From JACVRX01 sp035697245 (lineage in GTDB: Bacteria; Actinomycetota; Actinomycetes; Jiangellales; Jiangellaceae): a stretch of DNA of 9,283 nucleotides. Under the pieces are notes generated by a model. It did not search any database. It had not been told where the DNA came from and saw only the letters and a program-made list of their open reading frames with translations. The position numbers and the translations under genes are program-made. The stretch is taken from positions 1-9,283 of the forward strand of contig DASSDH010000097.1 of assembly GCA_035697245.1 (NCBI GenBank). Direction: 5' to 3'. Position 1 is the first letter of the stretch; the number at the start of each line of letters is the position of its first letter. Of this stretch, positions 1 through 6,703 are shown in pieces.

Positions 1-22
1 TCCACCGGAGTCTGGAGGAGCG

Positions 23-1474
23 ATGGCGACGCTGCGAGAACAGATCCTGCGACGTAAGCCAGTCCCTGAAATGGCGCTCGAGACCGGTGCGGACGTCGGC
101 AGCAGCGAACTCAAGCGCACCATCGGGCTGTGGCCACTCTCGGCGATCGGCATCGGCGGCACGATCGGCACCGGCATCTTCTTCGTGTTGTCCGAGGCCG
201 TTCCGATCGCTGGACCGGCCGTTATCTGGTCCTTCGTCTTCGCCGGTGTGGTGGCGGGCCTGACGGCGATCTGCTACGCCGAACTCGCCGGCGCCGTCCC
301 GGTCTCCGGGTCGTCGTACTCGTACGCCTACGCGAGCCTCGGTGAACTCGCGGCGATGGGCGTTGCCGCCTGCCTGCTGCTGGAGTACGGCGTGTCCGGC
401 GCGGCCGTCGCCGTCGGCTGGTCGCAGTACCTCAACCAGTTCCTCGACAACCTGTTCGGCTTCGAGATCCCGGAGGCTCTTTCCCAGGCCCCAGAGCAGG
501 GGGGCATCCTCAACCTGCCCGCCGTCATACTGGTCGTCCTGTGTGCCCTGCTGCTCATCCGCGGGGCAAGCGAGTCCACCACGACCAACGCCATCATGGT
601 GCTGATCAAGATCGGTATTCTGATCATGTTCATCGTCATCGGCATCACGGGCTGGAATTCGGACAACCTGGCCGACTTCACCCCGTTCGGGCTCAGCGGC
701 ATCACCTCAGCGGCGGGCATCATCTTCTTCTCCTACATCGGCCTGGACGCCGTCTCGACCGCCGGTGAGGAGGCGAAGAACCCACGACGCAACCTACCGC
801 TGGCCATCCTGATCGCCCTGCTGACAGTAACCACGCTCTACGTACTGACCTCCCTGGTCGCGGTCGCCGCCCAGCCGACCGCGGAGTTCGTCGATCAGGA
901 AGCCGGACTTGCCCAGATCCTCGAAAATGTGGTCGGCTCCACCTGGCCCGGCACCGTCATCGCCGCCGGCGCGATCATCTCGATCTTCAGCGTGACCCTG
1001 GTCGTCCTGTACGGCCAGACCCGCATCCTCTTCGCGATGTCGCGCGACGGAATGATCCCGGAGCTGTTCCACAAGGTGAACCCGCGGACTCTCACCCCGG
1101 TACCGAACACGGTCATCGTCGCAGTGGTCATCAGCCTGCTGGCCGGCCTGATCCCGATCAACTTCCTGGCCGAGATGACGAGTATCGGGACGCTCGTCGC
1201 CTTCATCGTCGTCTCGATCGCTGTGATGGTCCTCCGTCGCACGGCTCCCGACTTGCCGCGCGGCTTCAAGGTCCCGCTCTTTCCGCTCACCCCGATCCTG
1301 GCGATCGCCGGCGCACTGTGGATCGTCCTGGACCTGCGACCGGTGACGATCTATGTGTTCCTCATCTGGGTCGCCGTCGCGATGGTCTGGTACTTCTTCT
1401 ACGGCAGGCACCACTCGCATCTGGGCAGGCACGAGCACGTCGGCCTCGCCGCAGGGGAGGAAACCCCGATATGA
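23..1474 (+). CDS. APC-superfamily amino acid permease, cationic amino acid transporter (CAT) type
   Basis: Inner-membrane secondary transporter of 483 aa, predicted to move an amino acid, probably a basic one, across the cytoplasmic membrane. Seen: about 12 hydrophobic segments; the TM1 unwound-helix motif GIGGTIGTGIF at residues 43-52, which in APC proteins binds the substrate amino and carboxyl groups; YAELAGAVPVSGSSYSYAYA at 85-104; the TM6 and following block FFSYIGLDAVSTAGEEAKNP at 235-254, typical of CAT members; and GQTRILFAMSRDGMIP at 331-346. The short hydrophilic C-terminus carries a His-rich stretch (GRHHSHLGRHEH, 461-472). The ATG follows GGAGGAG at 14-20, a tight but usable spacing; no earlier start is visible because the window begins here. 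The stop overlaps the next start (ATGA). CAT-type transport is known family behaviour. Basic-amino-acid specificity is inferred from this subfamily and the LysA-like neighbour; the exact substrate cannot be read. Confidence 0.92.
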   Translation: MATLREQILRRKPVPEMALETGADVGSSELKRTIGLWPLSAIGIGGTIGTGIFFVLSEAVPIAGPAVIWSFVFAGVVAGLTAICYAELAGAVPVSGSSYSYAYASLGELAAMGVAACLLLEYGVSGAAVAVGWSQYLNQFLDNLFGFEIPEALSQAPEQGGILNLPAVILVVLCALLLIRGASESTTTNAIMVLIKIGILIMFIVIGITGWNSDNLADFTPFGLSGITSAAGIIFFSYIGLDAVSTAGEEAKNPRRNLPLAILIALLTVTTLYVLTSLVAVAAQPTAEFVDQEAGLAQILENVVGSTWPGTVIAAGAIISIFSVTLVVLYGQTRILFAMSRDGMIPELFHKVNPRTLTPVPNTVIVAVVISLLAGLIPINFLAEMTSIGTLVAFIVVSIAVMVLRRTAPDLPRGFKVPLFPLTPILAIAGALWIVLDLRPVTIYVFLIWVAVAMVWYFFYGRHHSHLGRHEHVGLAAGEETPI

Positions 1475-2376
1475 CCATCGTCGTCGGCTACCCACCTGAA
1501 GGGCGGGAGCGAGCCGCGCTGAACCTGGCTGCAATGCTGGCCGGATCCGCGGGTGACGACATGGTCGTGTGCACCGTTGTCCCGGCGCCCTGGTTCCCGA
1601 GCCCGGCTCGCATCGACGCCGAATACCAGGCCTATCTCGACGATGTCGCCCAGCGGGCGCTCGACCGGGCCCGGGCCGACCTGCCCGCTGACGTCTCGGT
1701 GACCTTCTCCGTGCACCGGGCGCGATCTGCTCCCAGCGGCCTGCTCGATGTCGCCGAGCAGCACGATGCGACGCTGATCGTGCTCGGCTCGGCCTCCGCC
1801 GGGGTATTCGGGCGTATCGCATTCGGCAGCGTCACCGACCGGTTGCTGCACAGCTCCGAGTACCCGCTGGCGCTTGCGACCCGCGGGTTCCGACGCGAAT
1901 CCGGCGGCCGGGTCACCCGGGTCACGGTCGCGTATGGCGGGTCCGAGCAGGCCGACGACCTGGTCGTCGCGGCCGGCGTCGTAGCCGCCCGGATGGGCGC
2001 CACTTTGCGGCTGGCGGCGCTCGCCGTCCAGCCGGCTCCCCCGACGACCACCCGGTTCCGCGTCGAGCAAGACGAGGTCGTGGCCGACTGGGCCGCAGGC
2101 ATGGAGGCGGCCGCCCAGAAGGCCATCCAACAGGCCAAGGATCTGCAGCCTGCTCCCTCTCCGCTGGAGGTGGTGATCGGGTACGGCGAGGACTGGGACG
2201 AGGCGCTGGACGACATCGAGTGGCGCCACGGCGACGTCCTCGCCGTCGGCTCGAGCACCGTCGGGCCGGCCGCTCGGGTGTTCCTGGGGTCCCGGGCCGG
2301 CAAGATCGTCCGGCACTCCCCGGTGCCCGTCGTGGTCGTGCCGAGAGCGGTGGCGAAGGAGCTGGCCGACCAGTGA
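1471..2376 (+). CDS. tandem-domain universal stress protein (UspA family)
   Basis: Cytoplasmic protein of 301 aa made of two Usp domains (about 1-140 and 147-295). Each ends in the family nucleotide-loop pattern G-x2-x-x9-G-S: G106 to S120 in domain 1 and G260 to S274 in domain 2, each followed by the usual hydrophobic last strand (YPLALAT; VPVVVVP). The fourth position, Gly in the ATP-binding consensus, is Ser109 and Thr263. The Asp that normally ends the first strand is absent in both halves (VVGYPPEG; VAYGGSEQ), so ATP binding is doubtful. The ATG at 1471 overlaps the permease stop (ATGA) and is preceded by GGGAGG at 1455-1460, 10 bases upstream; longer in-frame starts would lie inside the permease gene. 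Usp domains are known both fused to and next to APC permeases, so a role in modulating the transporter or responding to stress is reasonable but inferred. Confidence 0.9.
   Translation: MTIVVGYPPEGRERAALNLAAMLAGSAGDDMVVCTVVPAPWFPSPARIDAEYQAYLDDVAQRALDRARADLPADVSVTFSVHRARSAPSGLLDVAEQHDATLIVLGSASAGVFGRIAFGSVTDRLLHSSEYPLALATRGFRRESGGRVTRVTVAYGGSEQADDLVVAAGVVAARMGATLRLAALAVQPAPPTTTRFRVEQDEVVADWAAGMEAAAQKAIQQAKDLQPAPSPLEVVIGYGEDWDEALDDIEWRHGDVLAVGSSTVGPAARVFLGSRAGKIVRHSPVPVVVVPRAVAKELADQ
2356..2361 (+). promoter_or_regulatory. Shine-Dalgarno sequence that fixes the GTG start of the decarboxylase
   Basis: AAGGAG lies 11 bases before the GTG at 2373. It falls inside the end of the stress-protein gene. 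It supports GTG 2373 over the more upstream in-frame starts, which would place over 150 bases inside that gene. Confidence 0.6.
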
Positions 2377-3635
2377 CGAGCGTCGACGAACTAGTCGGCC
2401 TCTCCCCGCCCGGCACCCGCATCGACGACGACGGCACGCTCGTAGTCGGCGGCTGCCGGCTGGACGAGATCGCCGGCGAGTTCGGCACACCGGTACTCGT
2501 GGTGGCCGAGCAGGCGATACGACAGCGGGCGCGCGAGTACCGGGCGGGGCTCACGGCGCGCTGGCCCGACTCGCAGGTTGTCTTCGCCTCCAAGGCGTTC
2601 CCATGCACCGCGGTGCAACGGGTGATGGTCGAGGAAGGTCTGTGGATCGACGTCGCCGGTGGTGGCGAGATCGTCACCGCGCTTGCGGCCGGTTCCGACC
2701 CGGCAACCTTGGTGCTGCACGGCAACGCGAAGACGACCGAGGAGATCCACCTCGCATTCGAGGCTGGTGTAGGTACCGTCGTCGTCGACAATTTCGACGA
2801 CATCGACCGGCTCGAGGCCGTGGTGCCATCCGGGTTCGAGCAAGGCTGCCTGGTACGGGTGATTCCAGGTGTGCAGGCCTCGACGCACGCTGCCCACGCA
2901 ACGGGGCACGAGGGTGCGAAGTTCGGGCTGACCCCGCGGGTGGCCCGGGAGGCTATCGCCCGCCTGCAGCGCAGCGACCGGCTGCGGATGGACGGGCTGC
3001 ATACCCACGTCGGCTCCCAGATCATGGTCGCCGAGGAACTCGCCGCGGCGGTCGAGCCGCTCGCCGCGCTGGGGCGCTTCCCGGTCTACGACCTGGGTGG
3101 CGGCCTGGGCGCCAGGTACACGTACGGCGATCACCCGCCGAGCCTGGACCGCTACCTCGACGTTCTCATCGACGCGGCTCGCGCGCATCTACCTGCCGAC
3201 GCCCGCATCCTGATCGAACCGGGCCGGAGCATGGTTGCGAGCAGCGCAGTCACGCTCTACACAGTTACGACCGTCAAGCCAGGCACGACGACCTTCGTCG
3301 CGGTGGACGGCGGCATGGCTGACAACCTCGAGGTCGCCCTCGTCGGCCAGCGGTTCGAGGCCACGATCGCCAACCGGGTCGGCGGCGGCCAACCGGTCAC
3401 CGTCGTCGGCCGCCACTGCGAGTCCGGCGACGTGCTGAGCGAGGGCGTACCGTTGCGGGGCGCTGCGGTCGGGGACCTCCTCGCGATCCCCGCCACCGGG
3501 GCCTACTGCTACACGATGTCGAACAACTACAACGGCGCACGGCGCATCCCGGTGGTGTTCGCGAACGACGGACAGTCCCGCCTGGTGGTCCGCCGGGAGA
3601 CGTGGCCGGACCTACTGAGCCGAGATGTGGTCTGA
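2373..3635 (+). CDS. diaminopimelate-decarboxylase-like PLP enzyme (LysA paralogue, fold III)
   Basis: Cytoplasmic PLP-dependent decarboxylase of 420 aa: an alanine-racemase-type TIM barrel, then a C-terminal beta domain. LysA converts meso-diaminopimelate to L-lysine. Seen: PLP lysine K74 in FASKAF; HVGS at 212-215; glycine loop DLGGGLG at 240-246; EPGR at 282-285; catalytic CESGD at 349-353; GAYCYTMSNNYNG at 376-388; and an actinobacterial-type end (RRETWPDLLS). The substrate element after DGGM reads NLEVALV where LysA has NPRPALY: the Arg is Glu320 and the Tyr is Val324. From memory these correspond to Arg344 and Tyr348 of Mycobacterium tuberculosis LysA, which contact the substrate. The start is GTG, overlapping the upstream stop (GTGA). 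The protein is somewhat shorter than mycobacterial LysA (about 447 aa) and is not beside argS, hom or thrC, the usual lysA neighbours in actinobacteria. PLP decarboxylase: confident. Lysine biosynthesis: doubtful. No gene symbol is given for this reason. Confidence 0.88.
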   Translation: MTSVDELVGLSPPGTRIDDDGTLVVGGCRLDEIAGEFGTPVLVVAEQAIRQRAREYRAGLTARWPDSQVVFASKAFPCTAVQRVMVEEGLWIDVAGGGEIVTALAAGSDPATLVLHGNAKTTEEIHLAFEAGVGTVVVDNFDDIDRLEAVVPSGFEQGCLVRVIPGVQASTHAAHATGHEGAKFGLTPRVAREAIARLQRSDRLRMDGLHTHVGSQIMVAEELAAAVEPLAALGRFPVYDLGGGLGARYTYGDHPPSLDRYLDVLIDAARAHLPADARILIEPGRSMVASSAVTLYTVTTVKPGTTTFVAVDGGMADNLEVALVGQRFEATIANRVGGGQPVTVVGRHCESGDVLSEGVPLRGAAVGDLLAIPATGAYCYTMSNNYNGARRIPVVFANDGQSRLVVRRETWPDLLSRDVV

Positions 3636-3709
3636 TCCACTGCACCACCGTTCAACCGTCGTCCCCGGATTGCAGCGCCCTCCTTCGCCGGAGTGGCAAG
3701 GTGGGTCCC

Positions 3710-4699
3710 ATGGGCATCGTCGACTGGGCGTTGTACCGAGACGGGTTCCGGGAGAGCGTTCGAAGCCACGACGAGGCGATCCGGCTTGCCCGGGCCGACG
3801 GCGGCTTCGTGTGGATCGGCCTGCACGAGCCGAAGGAGGGTGAGCTGGCCGGTATCGCCGACGAGTTCGCACTGCATCCGCTCGCCGTCGAGGACGCAGT
3901 CCACGCCCATCAGCGGCCCAAGCTGGACACCTACCACGACAGCCTGTTCGCCGTGTTCAAGACGGTTCGGTATGTCCCCCATGCCGCGGTAACCGAGACC
4001 AACGAGATCGTCGAGACCGGCGAGGTCATGGTGTTCCTCGGCGACTGTTTCGTCGTCACCGTCCGGCATGGCGAGCACGGGGCACTCAAGCCGGTCCGGG
4101 AGCGGCTGCAGGCCGACCCCGACATGCTCGCCCGTGGTCCGTCGGCCGTCCTATACGCAATCGCCGACTATGTCGTCGACACGTATCTCCAAGTCGCCGA
4201 CTCCATCGAGAAGGACATCGAAGAGATCGAGGAGCTTGCGTTCGCCGACCAGCGTGGCCGGGATGCCGGGCGCGTGTACCAGGTGAAGCGGGAGCTGCTG
4301 GAGCTCCGCCGTGCGGTCTACCCGCTGGCCCAACCGCTGCGGGTGCTCTCCGGAACCGAGCTCCATGTCGTCGACCCAAAAGTGCGGGCGTACTTCCGGG
4401 ATGTCGAAGACCACCTCACCCGGATACATGAAACCGTGGCCGGTTACGACGACCTGCTCGGCTCGCTGCTGCAGGCCAACTTGGCGCAACTCTCGATTGC
4501 CCAGAACGAGGACATGCGGAAGATCACGGCGTGGGCGGCCATCATCGCGGTTCCGACGGCCATCGCCGGCCTCTACGGGATGAACTTCAAGTTCATGCCG
4601 GGGTTGAACTCGCGCTTCGGCTACCCGGCGGTTCTGCTGGGGATCGCTATCGTCTGCGTGCTGCTCTACCGAGGCTTCAAGCGCAACGGCTGGCTGTAG
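3710..4699 (+). CDS. corA: CorA-family magnesium/divalent cation channel
   Basis: Inner-membrane Mg2+ (also Co2+/Ni2+) channel, pentameric in the family. The 329 aa comprise a large cytoplasmic alpha/beta and helical domain (about 1-270, with an acidic helix around DSIEKDIEEIEEL at 164-176), TM1 at about 272-290 ending in the signature Y-G-M-N (289-292), TM2 at about 305-321, and the basic tail KRNGWL. GMN separates it from the related ZntB zinc transporters, which carry GIN or GVN. The loop after GMN reads FKFMPGL, so both acidic residues of the common FExMPEL loop are missing (K294, G298). The start was chosen at ATG 3710 because AAGGTGGG (3698-3705) lies just before it and homologues begin near here; an open frame back to 3602 would overlap the decarboxylase and adds a sequence unlike CorA. 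The 74-base gap to the upstream gene shows no clear terminator, so it may be the last gene of the operon. Confidence 0.93.
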   Translation: MGIVDWALYRDGFRESVRSHDEAIRLARADGGFVWIGLHEPKEGELAGIADEFALHPLAVEDAVHAHQRPKLDTYHDSLFAVFKTVRYVPHAAVTETNEIVETGEVMVFLGDCFVVTVRHGEHGALKPVRERLQADPDMLARGPSAVLYAIADYVVDTYLQVADSIEKDIEEIEELAFADQRGRDAGRVYQVKRELLELRRAVYPLAQPLRVLSGTELHVVDPKVRAYFRDVEDHLTRIHETVAGYDDLLGSLLQANLAQLSIAQNEDMRKITAWAAIIAVPTAIAGLYGMNFKFMPGLNSRFGYPAVLLGIAIVCVLLYRGFKRNGWL

Positions 4700-4706
4700 A
4701 CGCCAC

Positions 4707-6020
4707 TCACGGTCGGATGTTGAAGTTCTGGCTGAAGAGGTTGCCCGGGTCGTACTTCCGCTTCACCTCCGCCAGCCGCTGCCGGGTTGGCACCGGGTAG
4801 ATCGCGGCCACATCGCCCTCGGTGGCGGTGCCGAGGAAGCCGGCATAGGCGCCGACACCCAGCGCCTTGACGGCGTCGAACGGGCGGACCGCCTCGACCA
4901 GCTGGTCGTCGGGTGCGTCAACGGGACGGAACGCGGCGCCGACGATCATGGCCTCCACGGTGCGGTGCGCGAACGCCGTCGCGTCGGACGGGACCCGGTT
5001 CATCGCACCACCGAGAGCGCGAATGAAGGCCAACTGACCTGCCGTGCCTGCGGCGTACCACTCCGTCACGGCGGCGACGACCTCGTCGGTGACCGTCTCG
5101 ACCAGAGCGTTGGTGGCCATCGCCTTGACGCCGGGTGGCGGTTGGGCCTCTTCCAGGACATCGGCGTATGCCTTCTCGGTGATCTCCGTGCTGATTCGGT
5201 TGTCCAGCGCAAGCAGTGGGGTGAGGGCGGCGTCGGCAGCTGCCTGGTCGGCCCCAGCGAAGCAGACCAGGCCCATCGCCATGGCCGGCATCTCGGCACC
5301 GAACGAAGGCATCAGCACCAGCGTGGAGTTGAGCTCCTCGGGCGCGGCCCGATGGGCGTCGCTCCACCCGCGAACGAGGGCAGCGACGTCGTCGACGGAG
5401 TAGGTGATCGTCCCGGCGTGCACTGCGGTGGCCGGCTGAGCGATGAACTCGAAGTGCGTGACGACACCGAAGTTGCCGCCACCTCCGCGGATCGCCCAGA
5501 ACAAGTCCGGGTTCTCGTTGTCGCTAAGCCGCAGAACCTGGCCGGCGGCGGTGACGATGTCGGCCGCGATCAGGCTGTCGATCGTGAGGCCGTGGTTGCG
5601 CACCATCCATCCCATGCCGCCGCCGAGAGTGAGGCCACCGACGCCGACTGACTTCGTGTCGCCTGAGGTCAGCGACAAGCCGGACCCACTCAGCGTGGTC
5701 GCGACGTCACCCCAGACGACGCCGGCGCCGATCCGGACATGCCCAGCCACGTCGTCGAGGACGTCGATGGAGGCGAACCCGGACATGTCGATGACCACGC
5801 CGTCGTCATTGGTGCCGAAGCCCAGCACGCTGTGGCCGCCGCTCCTCACCGAGAGCAGCAGGCCGTGGCTTCGCGCGTACTGGATCGCCGCGGCCACCTC
5901 GGCCGCGTCGCGCGGCCGGAACACCAGGGCCGGCCGGCCAGTGTGCCCATACGTCGTGGCGGCTTCGGTGTATCCCTCCTCGCCTGGCCGGAGGGTGATC
6001 GGGGTCAAGTCGTCAGTCAT
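4707..6020 (-). CDS. FAD-linked oxidoreductase, berberine-bridge-enzyme (BBE) type
   Basis: Probable cytoplasmic flavoprotein oxidase or dehydrogenase of 437 aa; substrate unknown (the family oxidises sugars, alcohols and secondary metabolites). Seen: an FAD-binding PCMH domain at about 28-198 with RSGGHS at 59-64, in which His63 is the usual covalent flavin attachment; VGVGGLTLGGGMGW at 125-138; FWAIRGGGGNFGVVTHFEF at 174-192; and a C-terminal BBE segment ending KYDPGNLFSQNFNIRP. The second covalent site of bicovalent members (Cys in GTCPTVGVGG) is Thr122, so a single His linkage is predicted. The ATG at 6020 was chosen because AGGGA (6027-6031) lies 6 bases upstream; an open frame to 6098 adds 26 residues without homology signals. 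No signal peptide is seen. It converges on corA and has no obvious pathway partner here. Confidence 0.9.
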   Translation of the reverse strand: MTDDLTPITLRPGEEGYTEAATTYGHTGRPALVFRPRDAAEVAAAIQYARSHGLLLSVRSGGHSVLGFGTNDDGVVIDMSGFASIDVLDDVAGHVRIGAGVVWGDVATTLSGSGLSLTSGDTKSVGVGGLTLGGGMGWMVRNHGLTIDSLIAADIVTAAGQVLRLSDNENPDLFWAIRGGGGNFGVVTHFEFIAQPATAVHAGTITYSVDDVAALVRGWSDAHRAAPEELNSTLVLMPSFGAEMPAMAMGLVCFAGADQAAADAALTPLLALDNRISTEITEKAYADVLEEAQPPPGVKAMATNALVETVTDEVVAAVTEWYAAGTAGQLAFIRALGGAMNRVPSDATAFAHRTVEAMIVGAAFRPVDAPDDQLVEAVRPFDAVKALGVGAYAGFLGTATEGDVAAIYPVPTRQRLAEVKRKYDPGNLFSQNFNIRP

Positions 6021-6101
6021 GTGGAATCCCTGTTCGTCGTCGGTTGCCGCCTGTCCACTCTGACCCCGGACACCGACAGAACTCATCGGCGGCAGCAATG
6101 C

Positions 6102-6136
6102 CCAAGCCGAGTTTCGGCCCCGGTGGATCCCGCCGG
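6102..6136 (-). terminator. candidate terminator of the general stress protein gene (two stem-loops, no U-tract)
   Basis: On the minus-strand transcript, 11 bases after the stress-protein stop, a hairpin CCGGcGG-GAT-CCaCCGG (6136-6120, one mismatch) is followed by a perfect GCCGA-AAC-TCGGC stem (6118-6106). There is no run of U after either. Actinobacterial terminators often lack a U-tract, but these stems are short, so this is only a candidate. Confidence 0.3.
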
Positions 6137-6147
6137 CGCGCAGCAGC

Positions 6148-6618
6148 CTACGAGGCCTTCAGGGCGAGCTTGGCCAGTAGGTCCCGCGCCTGGTCGGCGT
6201 GCTGGTGCTGGCAGAAGATCTCGTAGTGGCCGGCGATAGTGACGCTCTGGCTGGTGAAGTCGCGCCGGCCGCCGGTAGCGGCGTAACCGGCGAGAGCCAG
6301 GATCAGCATGAACACCGCGCCCCACAGCATGCTGAACAGGATGATCTGACCCCAACCCTCGTCGGTGAACAGCCCGAGTAGCAGGCCCACGAACAAGCCG
6401 ATCCATGCACCGCTCGCCAGCCCACCGAGGGCAACCTTGCCCCAGCTGAGCCGGCCCGTGACGCGCTCGACCTGGCGCAGGTCGGTCCCGACGATGGCCA
6501 GGTTCTCGACCGGAAACTTCTGGTCGGCGAGGTGGTCGACGGCCCTCTGCGCATCGGCATAGCTGTCATAGCTCGCCACGCTCAGACCGGTCGGGAGTCC
6601 TGGTACTGGGCTTGCCAT
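6148..6618 (-). CDS. two-helix membrane general stress protein (YflT/GSP17M-like N-terminus)
   Basis: Small membrane protein of 156 aa. Residues 10-55 form the soluble alpha/beta domain of the general-stress-protein 17M (YflT) type: the strand VASYDSY at 14-20, the helix ADAQRAVDHLADQKF, then VENLAIVGTDLRQVERVTGR. A Gly-rich hydrophobic pair follows (about 62-84 and 91-115, separated by DEGWG), then a C-terminal soluble strand GHYEIFCQHQHADQARDLL at 130-148. This layout is common in actinobacteria; as I recall, such proteins are sometimes labelled 'magnesium transporter' without direct evidence. The start is firm: AAGGAGGA (6624-6631) lies 5 bases before the ATG. Biochemical function is unknown; the stress association comes from the YflT family and is not shown here. 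It stands alone, with 85 and 127 bases to its neighbours. Confidence 0.82.
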   Translation of the reverse strand: MASPVPGLPTGLSVASYDSYADAQRAVDHLADQKFPVENLAIVGTDLRQVERVTGRLSWGKVALGGLASGAWIGLFVGLLLGLFTDEGWGQIILFSMLWGAVFMLILALAGYAATGGRRDFTSQSVTIAGHYEIFCQHQHADQARDLLAKLALKAS

Positions 6619-6623
6619 CGCCG

Positions 6624-6631
6624 TCCTCCTT
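6624..6631 (-). promoter_or_regulatory. strong Shine-Dalgarno sequence of the general stress protein
   Basis: AAGGAGGA on the minus strand, 5 bases before ATG 6618. It is close to a full anti-16S match and predicts high translation. Confidence 0.75.
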
Positions 6632-6679
6632 GGTGATCAGTATTTCGGCAGTCTGCTCCGTCATATGCGCGATGGCCAG

Positions 6680-6696
6680 TATCGGCGGGTCCGACA
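6680..6696 (-). terminator. candidate hairpin after the HNH gene
   Basis: On the minus-strand RNA, TGTCGG-ACCCG-CCGATA forms a 6-bp stem (one G-U pair) 7 bases beyond the HNH stop codon. The plus strand cannot form the G-U pair, so the stem is better on the transcribed strand. No U-tract follows, and the stem is short. Confidence 0.22.
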
Positions 6697-6703
6697 GCGC
6701 GGG

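Noticed and set aside
794..1822. Long minus-strand open frame opposite the permease and stress protein (342 codons)
   Set aside because: It is Arg/Gly/Asp-rich with no domain pattern and is antisense to two clearly identified genes; it is a GC-skew shadow.
2220..2372. Upstream extension of the decarboxylase frame
   Set aside because: The extra 51 residues are Arg-rich, overlap the end of the stress protein and have no LysA similarity; GTG 2373 with AAGGAG is better.
1399..3188. Long minus-strand open frames opposite the stress protein and decarboxylase (up to 367 codons)
   Set aside because: Low-complexity Arg/Pro/Ser composition without recognisable motifs, on the strand opposite well-conserved genes.
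3680..3693. CTCC-TTCGCC-GGAG stem between the decarboxylase and corA as a terminator
   Set aside because: Only 4 bp, no U-tract, and it sits directly before the corA ribosome site; too weak to call.
3602..3709. Upstream extension of corA to ATG 3602
   Set aside because: It would overlap the decarboxylase by 34 bases and add a non-CorA sequence; ATG 3710 has its own ribosome site.
4965..5651. Plus-strand open frame of 228 codons inside the FAD oxidoreductase
   Set aside because: It is antisense to conserved flavoprotein motifs, has no family pattern and no Shine-Dalgarno that stands out.
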